DNA of 14,070 nt from Pleurotus ostreatus/Saccharomyces cerevisiae fusant (Eukaryota; Opisthokonta), in assembly GCA_024196135.1 (NCBI GenBank), contig JAMQCK010000913.1:1-14070 (forward strand), in the 5' to 3' direction. The notes under the pieces were generated by a model. It ran no database searches, was not told the DNA's origin, and saw nothing but the letters and a program-made list of their open reading frames with translations. Shown piece by piece: positions 6,481 through 14,070 of this stretch (positions within the stretch are counted from its first letter, which is position 1; each line of letters begins with the position of its first letter). A program made the position numbers and the translations under genes.

Positions 6481-8514
6481 ATGAACGGCGCCGCGTCCAG
6501 CGCGCCCCCGCCGCGAGCCACCAAACCTGCGCCAGGCCCTGCGCCACCAGCGCCCGCAGCGGCGCCCCCGAACCCTCCGGTGGCTAATGGGCACGCGCCA
6601 CCGCCGCGGTCGGGCGCGAACGTCAACGGAAACCATGCACACCCGCATCCTCAACCCCACCCCGCCACACAGACCGCGAACAAAGGGAAGAAAAAGAATG
6701 AGCCACCAGTGGACCCCGCCACAATGTATGAGAGCCTCAAGAACCGCATCGCAGCGCTAGAGGAGGAGGAAGTATTGGAGGAGGAAGAGGAGCGACGGTT
6801 CGGTGCGTGCTGCATCCGTGTTCTGCGATGTCCGCTTACACTACGTGCAGCTGAGGAAGCGCAGAAGAGTGTCAAAGGAATGGAGGAGAACGCGATCCAT
6901 GCGAAATACATCGAACTCGTACGCGCTCTGCCCCTTGATCGTCTCACTCCGTTAAACCTGGTGTTTCCTCAAGTTCGCAGAGTTCAAGCGTATGGAGCGA
7001 GATCATGCAAAGGAGAAGCAGAAGCTCGTCAAGGATAAGGACGCAGGTGCGTTCGGCGCTTGTCTGACCTGCCAACGTTCCGTCACCGATCACACTCTAC
7101 AGCCAAGAGCCAGCTTTCCAAAGCCAATCAGACGAAGACCAAGATGGAGAACCTTGCTCGCGAGCTGCAGAAGGTTCGATCAGACACCTAGGCCCTTTCC
7201 TCAGTTGCTCATATCACATCTATCTTAGGACAACAAGCGATTGCGCGTACGTTTTCTAACCCAAGGCTTTGAGCAGGACCCGATTATCATTATTAGGAAG
7301 ATGGCAAGCGCTTAGCGCAGTCGGTTGACGATGCACAAGAGGAGGTGTGGTTGCAGTCCTTCAAGCACGAACACCGACTGATCGGGCTTCCAGCTTATGC
7401 AAATGAAGTCGACACTGACCAAGCGCAATGAGCGGGTGCAAGCTCAGCAAGACAAGTACGAGACGCAGCCCGACATCGTCGTCAAAGTCGTCTGTCGCTA
7501 CCGCGCCGAGCTCTTCTTCAAGATCTCGCGCAAGACCAAGCTATCACGCTTGTTCGGCGCCTGGACAGACCGGATGGAGAAGGTGACCAGCGGCGTGCCG
7601 ACCATACCGAAGGCACCTGCCAAGGAGCCATTCGCCAGCAAGCAGGTGGACAAGGGTGGCGAGAGACCAGAGCGCAGCGACGTGCAGTTCATCTTCACGC
7701 ACGCGGGCCGCGAACTGCATGCGAATCAGTCGCCGGAGGACGCGGGGATGGAGGATGGGGATGAGATCCTTGCCGTCGAGATCATGGACCTCACGGAGAA
7801 CATCCCTGCTGATGATGGTCCTGACTCTGCGCAAGAGCCTAGTATCCTTCACAGGCAGCTTCTGCGCAAGAACTGGTCCACTGATCCTCAGGAGTCGGTC
7901 TCTTCAGTCTTTGATCATCCTTGTGTTGACCATTTCTTCCAGGGCCAGGCGTACGCTTGAAGACATCTTCGACAGCGTGTGCGTACATATGCGCCAACTC
8001 AGAACTGTTTACTCACATGAATCCCTTGGACAGTGTTCGAGAACGCCTGAAGGAGGTTCTCAGGCAGTATGAGCTGCGCGAGCGACATTTCGAATGCGTT
8101 ATGCGTTCGAAAGAGCTCGAAGTCCTGCTATCTCGAGCGCGAGCATCTGAACAGAAGCAGCTGCTCGATTCAGAGAAGGCACATTGGGCCAAGGTTGAGG
8201 AAGATGTACGCATAAGCGACCATCGTTCATCCCGCACAAAAGCTGATTTCATCTCCAGAACGCCCTGCTGCGAAAGGAGCTCGAAGACGCGCAGAACGGG
8301 CAGACAATCCTCATCGACAAGCTGATACAGTGTTGTCAAGAGGTGAGCAAGGCTTCGTGGTACCGGCCTTGAGGTGCTCATGAAGCTGAAGGTTGTTCGA
8401 AAGCCCAATTCAGAACGAACACAACGGCTTTTCGCGTCGTTGCGGGACGAGTTGGAGAAGAAGAGACCGAAGGCGCCGCGGAAGGCTTCAGTGGACAATT
8501 CAACAGGAGGCTAG
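6481..8514 (+). CDS. Taxilin-family coiled-coil protein with an internal Rad60/SUMO-like domain
   Basis: Eleven exons join in frame to 504 aa: 6481-6802, 6851-6918, 6974-7046, 7103-7173, 7229-7246, 7297-7344, 7394-7893, 7943-7978, 8034-8205, 8259-8342 and 8392-8514. All introns are 48-56 nt. Residues 1-80 are Pro/Ala/His-rich and end in a basic KGKKK. Residues about 82-200 are taxilin-like coiled coil (YESLKNRIAALEEEE, KMENLARELQKDNKRLRE). Residues about 226-334 form a SUMO-like domain (VVCRYRAELFFKISR, VQFIFTHAGREL, MEDGDEILAVE). Residues 368-504 return to taxilin (RERLKEVLRQYELRERHF, SKELEVLLSRARASEQKQ) and end in a basic tail. Taxilins bind syntaxins and act in vesicle traffic; SUMO-like domains of the Rad60 type serve in SUMO-related repair. 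The combined role is unknown. The donor at 7894 (GTCGGT) is weak, and the last acceptor could be 8385 instead of 8391, which adds two residues. The start is the first in-frame ATG (GCCATGA). Confidence 0.82.
7469..7798 (+). other. Rad60/SUMO-like domain segment
   Basis: This segment encodes about residues 226-335 of the preceding model, all within exon 7. It starts with a beta strand DIVVKVVCRYRAELFFKIS, then a helix TKLSRLFGAWTDRME. A Lys/Pro-rich loop of about 35 residues follows, then VQFIFTHAGRELHANQSPED and MEDGDEILAVEIMDLTE. The pattern of two strands, a helix, a strand with xFxHxGRxL, then EDGDEI matches the ubiquitin fold of Rad60/NIP45-type SUMO-like domains. There is no C-terminal di-glycine, so it should not be conjugated. 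The family call is by eye. Confidence 0.75.
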
Positions 8515-8866
8515 GGCTTGCGCAATTGCTACGTCCTGTGTTGTGTAAATTCAATCGTTTTAGTTCGCTTGGTTGAGCTAGCCATCTTCTCGCGTTGTAG
8601 CGAGTACACCGCATGAAACGGTGAGGGACGGGCTCGGTTCCACGCTCGGTGTGTATACTGCAAGTACCGAGCGTATAGCCTTCGGGCTCGTTGAGCACGG
8701 TGATGCATGATGCTGATCCCGCTCGCCTTGAACTCAGACGTCACTGCAGGCACTGCCCAACGGCGATGCCGGAAACGGAAAATGGCCTTCTATATAGACT
8801 TTAGCTCCCGCGACCATCACCTCGTCCTTTCCTTCTTGCACCCGTCATTTCTCTCTCCAGTTCACC
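8515..8866 (+). promoter_or_regulatory. Upstream region of the UAP1 gene with a TATA box and pyrimidine tract
   Basis: The spacer holds the end of the taxilin-like transcript and the promoter of the next gene. TATATA at 8791-8796 lies about 71 nt upstream of the ATG. It is followed from about 8820 to 8860 by a stretch rich in C and T, the usual context of fungal transcription starts. No other gene was seen. Confidence 0.6.
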
Positions 8867-10386
8867 ATGGCCTCGTACGACGCCCTCCTCCAACGCTACC
8901 GCGCCGCTGGGCAGGAGCACCTCCTCAAATTCTGGGAGCAGCTGTCTGCTGAAGAGCGGGACGCCCTTGCGAAGCAGCTCGATGCCCTGGACATCGAACG
9001 CGTCAACCGCATCTACCAGAAGGCGGTCTCCTCAGAGTCCCAGTCCGCGTCTGCACCCGACACTATCGAGCCGCTGCCCGAAGACGCGTCGGACTCGGCG
9101 TCCTCTGAGAAGAGCGCCGAATGGCGACGCGCCGGACTCGAGGCGATCGCGCGCAACGCGGTGGGCGTGCTGCTTATGGCAGGCGGCCAGGGCACGCGTC
9201 TCGGAAGCTCCTCGCCCAAAGGCTGCTACGACATCGGCCTCCCATCGCACAAGTCGCTGTTCCAGTACCAGGCAGAACGCATCAGCCGGTTGCAGACCGT
9301 CGCGGAGGAGGAGTTTGGCAAGCCCAAGGGATCCGTCACCATCCCCTGGTATGTCATGACGAGCGGCCCTACTCGCCCAGAGACGGAGCAGTTCTTCAAG
9401 TCGCACAAGTACTTCGGGCTGGATCCCAAGAACGTCATCTTCTTCGAGCAGGGTATGTGCACCCTCGCGCCATGTTGTACGCGTAGACTCATGTGGTCAC
9501 AGGCACGCTGCCTTGCTTGACCATGGATGGCAAGGTTCTCTTGGACAGCCCGGGACACGTCGCTGTTGCGCCTGATGGAAACGGCGGTCTCTACGCTGCT
9601 ACGCGCGCCCCTCTCGACCCCAAGGACAAATCACGCACCGTCCTCTCCGATCTCGCCGCGCGCAACATCTCCTATGTTCACGCGTACTGCGTTGACAACT
9701 GCCTCGTGCGCGTCGCCGATCCCGTCTTCATCGGTTACTCTATTCTCAAGCAAGCCGACTGTGCCGCCAAGGTTGTCCCGAAGGCGTCCCCGACCGAGTC
9801 TGTTGGCGTCGTAGCCAGGCGCGGCAACAAATACTCGGTCGTGGAATACTCGGAGATCTCGAAAGAACAAGCTGAGCGCCGCGACGCGTCGGGCGCGCTC
9901 GCCTTCCGCGCAGGCAACATCGCGAACCACTTCTACACAACGGCGTTCCTTAACCAGGTCGAGGAGTTTGAGAACGACCTCGCGTTCCACATCGCGCGCA
10001 AAAAGATTGCGCACGTCGACCTCGAGTCCGGCTCACTCGTCAAGCCTACTAAGCCGAACGGGATGAAGCTCGAGATGTTCGTCTTCGACGTGTTCCCCTA
10101 CACCAAGAACTTCGCTGTTCTCGAGGTGGCGCGTAACGAAGAGTTCAGCCCGCTAAAGAACGCGCCTGGCACCGGGTCTGACGATCCGGACACCAGCCGC
10201 AGGGACTTGCTTGCCCAGCACAAGCGTTTCCTGGAGGCCGCGGGGGCGACCTTGAAGGAGGGTGTTGAGATCGAGCTGTCCCCGCTCGTCAGCTACGCAG
10301 GAGAAGGGCTTGAGAGCGTCAAGGGAAAGACGTACACGAAGTCGGGCATTGCGGAGGCGTTGGAGGAGTTGGACGCGCTGGTTTGA
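8867..10386 (+). CDS. UAP1: UDP-N-acetylglucosamine pyrophosphorylase (EC 2.7.7.23)
   Basis: Two exons, 8867-9452 and 9503-10386, are joined over a 50-nt intron (GTATGT...TCACAG) to give 489 aa, the usual length. The cytosolic enzyme turns UTP and GlcNAc-1-phosphate into UDP-GlcNAc and pyrophosphate. This is the last step before chitin synthesis, N-glycosylation and GPI anchors. The nucleotide-binding loop GGQGTRLG is at 106-113, followed by PKGCYDIGLPSHKSL. PDGNGGLY is at 219-226, DNCLVRVADPVFIGY at about 260-274, and KLEMFVFDVFPY and EEFSPLKNAPG lie further on. All the main family motifs are intact. The N-terminal 90 residues form the usual helical region. The start context CACCATGG is near ideal, and a TATA box and pyrimidine tract lie upstream, which suits strong expression. 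This was QRI1 in yeast. Confidence 0.97.
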
Positions 10387-10889
10387 AGGAACAAAAACAA
10401 TGTATCACTTGGACAGTCTCAGCTACTCTACCGCATAGCATAATTTTTCAGGACTGCGTACAACAGTACTACTCATGGAAGGACAGGTAGAGGGATCGTA
10501 GTATTACTTGCATCGTCGATGGACACTTGGTTTACAACCGCTTTGAATCGCAGGCTTTGCCATCCCTTGCATCTGCCGTAAATTGTGATGGAAGTCCAAG
10601 TATGGAGTTCACCTATCGCCTCTGAATAAGCCCTGTACGTTGCGCGAAGAGCGCAGCCATTGCAGGCTGAGAGCAAGTTGCGCGAGTGATTGGGGTCGAC
10701 TGATTGGTCCCTGGTGTGACGTATCTAATCAATTCCCCGGATCCGTTCACTGCGGGGTCAACCTCAGCAATCACATGAAGACATGGGGACGCCTGCGTCC
10801 TCTCCCTCGCAGCTGATTTGGATCCTTCCCTCATCCTCCAGACAGCTCCCACACCAAGTCTCTCTTTGGACAGCTGAATAGGCGTCGGA
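10387..10889. promoter_or_regulatory. Intergenic region upstream of the ABCD transporter
   Basis: These 503 nt carry the UAP1 3' end and the next promoter. Inverted CCAAT boxes (ATTGG) occur at 10689-10693 and 10703-10707, 14 nt apart and about 180-200 nt upstream of the ATG. Minus-strand open frames here have no recognisable features. No RNA gene or repeat was seen. Confidence 0.45.
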
Positions 10890-13638
10890 ATGGCCGGCCA
10901 ATCGTCACCCGCCTTCCGTGCTCAGCTGGAGCAGCGGACAGCGCAATTCATGAAGGGCTACTCAGCCCATCGACCGCTCATTCAGAAAGCCTTGAACGCG
11001 GCTTTCATCCTATATGTACTCCAATCGACCTTCAAAGGTCTGGCTGCGCGTCCTGCGCCCCGATCGTCGGGAGGGAAGGCGGGGAAAGGCAAGGGGAAGG
11101 GGAAAGCTGGGGAGGATGACAGCGGCAAACCACCGCGAGTCGCGGTACGTTCTGTGGCTCATAGCGAAATGTAAATTCACTGACCTACTTTACTCCTGAA
11201 CCCAGGTGGACGCAGTCTTCTACCAACGACTGAACTCCATCCTGAAGATCGTCATACCCAGCATACGCTCGAAAGAGGCGTTTCTCCTCTTCAGCCACTC
11301 ATGCCTTCTCATCTTCCGCACTCTCATCTCCATATACGTCGCCGCACTGGATGGAACCATCGTTGCAAGTCTAGTACGACGACAACCGAAGCTGTTCTTC
11401 TTGAATATCCTCAAATGGCTTATGGTCGCTATCCCCGCGACGCTCACGAACTCGTGGATCAGCTTCCTTCAGAACAAGCTTGCAATTGCGTATCGCACAC
11501 GGCTCACGAAGGAGGTTATGGATCAGTACTTGGGTAACCAGGCTCATGAGGGACCGGAAGGGAAGGTCTACTATAAGCTATGTGAGTAAGCGACTCCAGC
11601 CGTCTGGACACCTCAACTGATGCGCCACTAGCCAACCTGGACGACCGCATCAAGAACCCAGACCAGTAGGTTCCTTGTCTTCGCTGAGCCCAACACTTGA
11701 GCTGACATGCACGCAGGATGATCACACACGACATTCAACGCTTCTCCAACCACCTGTCAACCATGTATTCCAACCTGCTCAAGCCCGTGTTAGATGTTAT
11801 AGTATGTTTTGTGGCACCACCATTGACTTCAGCTCGCTTACTCTCGTTCGCAGATATACAACTACCAGCTGTCGCAGAACGTCGGGGCTGAAGGCATGAT
11901 TGGCCTCACCGTTATGGTTCAGCTCACCGCGGCGCTACTCCGCTACTTGACTCCATCCTTCGGCTCCTATGCTGCACTTAGCGCACAACTAGCAGGCTCT
12001 TTGCGACATACGCACTCTCGGTAGGTGTTTATACAAGCGACGTTGGGTATAGGCGCTAACAACACCGTAGGCTCTCCGAATTCGCAGAAGAAATCGCCTT
12101 CTTTGGCGGCGAGGAGACTGAGAAGATGTTAGTCGAGCGGGAATACGCTGGCTTGATCAAGCACGAGAACAAGGTCCTCGGCAAGCGATGGTGGCATGGC
12201 GTCGCAGAAGAGGGAATCATCAAGTGGCTATGGGGCAGCTTCGGTGTACGTTCTTGTTAAGGCTCGAGGCGACGTCTATCGTCTGACGATATAGACAGCT
12301 CGTACTCTGTGCAATTCCCGTCTTCTTTAAGCTACCTGGCGTTCTCGCCATAGATATGGGCGGTAGGACGAAGTCGTTTATCACGAATCGGAGATTGTTG
12401 CTGTCTTCGTCAGGTGCGTCGACTGGGAATATGTATAGCAGTGAACAATGCTCACGGCACTTTCAGACGCCTTCGGTCGCGTATTGTATTCTTACAAGGA
12501 CCTCTCCGAGCTTGCAGGGTATACCGCACGTGTACACGAGCTGTTGACCGTAGCCCATGATATTCGCGACGGGAAGTACAAGAAGGCCTTGGTGGCGAGC
12601 GCGTTGACCGGCGAGAACGCAGAGAGTATGTCCGAAGGTCTATTAACATTTCACGTTTGCTAACAGACATCGCAGTTCTCAAGGGCCGCGGACAGGTGTT
12701 GGAGTCGGAGGAAATTGAATTTACCGACGTTCCTGTCGTGACACCGAACGGCGACGTTTTGGTCAAGAAGCTCAGCTTTCACGTCAAGCCAGGCCAACAT
12801 CTGCTTATCGTCGGTCCCAACGGCTGCGGAAAGTCCTCCCTATTCCGCATACTCGGCGGCTTGTGGCCAGTATACGGCGGTACCGTTCGCAAGCCACCTG
12901 CAGACCAATTCATCCTCATCCCTCAACGACCTTACCTCTGCCTTGGTACCTTGCGAGACCAGGTCATCTATCCGCATTCAAAGAAGGACATGGAGGCGCG
13001 AGGGATCACCGACGATGATCTCTTCCACATCCTCGCGCAGGTGCAGATGGAGAGCATTGTCGAGCGCGAGGGTGGCTGGGACGCGGCGAAGGAGTGGAGG
13101 GATGCATTGAGCGGCGGCGATAAGCAGAAGATTGCGTGGGCGAGGTTGTTCTATCACCATCCGAAGGTGAGTAAGGCGCACAGCGGATGAGGACCTCGCT
13201 CATCCTTCCTTGTTAGTACGCAATCCTCGACGAGGCAACCTCGCTGGTGCCGTTGGAGATCGAGGCACTTATGATGCAGCGAGCTGCTCAGTTGGGCATT
13301 ACCTTGCTCACGGTCTCCCATCGCCCTTCGCTCTGGCAGTATCACAAGATGATCCTGCAATACGACGGGCAGGGCAGATATGTTTTGTAAGTTCTCTTTC
13401 GTCATTCTGCGTCTTCAAACCTAATCGTAGGTTTCTAGCACGCAGCTCGACGCGGAGAAGCGCTTGGCCTTGCAAGAGGAGAAGCAGTCGCTCGAGACGA
13501 AGCTGGCAGAGGTGTACGTCGGCGATTCAGGCATTCTCTTTCAAATACTGATTGATCACTTTCTGTAGGCCAAAACTGAAGGCTCGTCTTGCAGAACTTC
13601 GTGCAGTCGCCAGCAGCCGTGCGCCGTCCTCTATGTAA
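10890..13638 (+). CDS. Peroxisomal ABC half transporter, ABCD (PXA/ALDP) family
   Basis: Twelve exons join in frame to 726 aa: 10890-11144, 11206-11581, 11632-11665, 11717-11801, 11854-12020, 12071-12245, 12299-12413, 12467-12625, 12667-13166, 13217-13386, 13439-13513 and 13569-13638. Introns are 41-61 nt. Family members dimerise in the peroxisomal membrane and import long-chain acyl-CoA for beta-oxidation. Residues about 30-50 are hydrophobic, followed by a Gly/Lys-rich linker. The membrane domain has five or six hydrophobic spans, the family sequence [11 protein letters not shown] and the EAA-like [10 protein letters not shown]. The ATPase has Walker A GPNGCGKS at 505-512, signature LSGGDKQ at 603-609, Walker B YAILDE at 623-628 and the H-loop His at 657. 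A coiled coil follows ([18 protein letters not shown]). The first ATG of the frame is used. Whether it is PXA1 or PXA2 was not decided. Confidence 0.95.
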
Positions 13639-14031
13639 GGGGTAGAATTTGTATACCTAGGATCCGTGTAACCATATTGTATCGACGAGGACAATTCAAC
13701 TTCTCTATAAGACAAGTGCGTGACTGGATTCGTGCTCGAAGGATGTTGTAGACGCCGGGCACCGACGGTCCGCGGGTGTGGGTCCGCAAAGCAATGACCT
13801 CATGGGGAATCGGAATCGAAGCGAAGCCCCTTCGGGAAGCCGATCCGAAATCTTCCGTCGCGTGCTCTGACCAATCGCGGGGCGTCATTTGCGCAATCAC
13901 GTGTGTCCGATGGCGCTGTGTGTCACGGCGTCCGTCACTCGCTCCGCCGTTGCCGAAGGTTGACGAAGCACACGACCGGCGCATCCTCTTTCTCTACTTT
14001 ATACCATCATCGACCTATAATTCGTCCGATA
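13639..14031 (+). promoter_or_regulatory. Upstream region of the gene starting at 14032
   Basis: The 393 nt include the 3' end of the ABCD transporter gene and a likely promoter. A CCAAT box is at 13871-13875, a CACGTG E-box at 13898-13903, and a TATA-like TTTATA at 13998-14003, about 30 nt before the ATG. Function of these sites is inferred from spacing only. No other gene was seen. Confidence 0.45.
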
Positions 14032-14070
14032 ATGCACTTCTTCTCGCAAAACTTTGACTACGAGTGCGTA
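14032..14070 (+). CDS. 5' end of a gene, possibly PRELI/Ups-type lipid-transfer protein (partial)
   Basis: ATG at 14032 opens MHFFSQNFDYE and runs to the window edge. Near the end, GTGCGTA from 14064 could be a splice donor (GTGCGT is used by other introns here), which would leave only 32 coding nt. The first residues resemble the start of fungal PRELI/MSF1-domain proteins (Ups1/Ups2), which begin with M, a basic or polar residue, two hydrophobic residues and an aromatic stretch. These shuttle phosphatidic acid or phosphatidylserine between mitochondrial membranes. Eleven residues are far too few to decide. The upstream TATA, E-box and CCAAT sites support a real start. Confidence 0.4.
   Translation, partial: MHFFSQNFDYECV

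Noticed and set aside
7394..7960. Independent gene for a SUMO-like protein starting at ATG 7397
   Set aside because: It is possible, but the preceding 49-nt phase-0 intron and the in-frame exit to the taxilin half favour one fused gene. No separate promoter was seen. It is kept as an alternative in the findings.
1..14070. Transposon, CRISPR array, tRNA/rRNA gene or viral insertion
   Set aside because: No terminal repeats, transposase or integrase motifs, spaced repeats, cloverleaf-like stretches or viral proteins were noticed on reading both strands. A dedicated scan was not possible.

Overview
The window looks like nuclear DNA of a filamentous basidiomycete, probably an Agaricomycete. It is GC-rich. 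The genes are closely packed and split by many short GT-AG introns, nearly all 41-61 nt, often with a CTRAY-like branch site. The proteins are typical fungal housekeeping and repair proteins. No tRNA, rRNA, CRISPR array, transposon or viral sequence was recognised.

Layout, left to right. (1) 60-254: an unrecognised open frame that may be the last exon of an upstream gene. (2) 614-2260, plus strand: alpha subunit of the mitochondrial processing peptidase, 3 exons. (3) 2511-5867, minus strand: a compact BRCA2/Brh2 homologue reconstructed from 9 exons (953 aa). It has a series of FxxA motifs, one good BRC element, a DSS1-binding helical domain, OB1, and OB2 with a tower-like insertion. (4) 6481-8514, plus strand: a taxilin-type coiled-coil protein with a Rad60/SUMO-like domain between its two halves, reconstructed from 11 exons (504 aa). 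(5) 8867-10386, plus strand: UDP-N-acetylglucosamine pyrophosphorylase, 2 exons. (6) 10890-13638, plus strand: a peroxisomal ABCD-family half transporter, 12 exons (726 aa). (7) 14032-end: the first codons of another gene, possibly a PRELI/Ups-type mitochondrial lipid-transfer protein.

Genes 2 and 3 converge on a 250-nt spacer. Genes 3 and 4 diverge from a shared 613-nt upstream region, and E2F/MBF-like sites sit next to the start of the BRCA2 homologue. The genes do not form a pathway: they cover mitochondrial protein import, recombinational repair, membrane traffic or SUMO-related function, chitin and glycan precursor synthesis, and peroxisomal lipid import.

The most unusual item is the taxilin/SUMO-like architecture. 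All exon joins in that model keep frame with introns of 48-56 nt, but one donor (GTCGGT) is weak, so a cDNA is needed to prove it. All exon boundaries here were read by eye from splice signals, frame and remembered family conservation. No alignment or database search was run.
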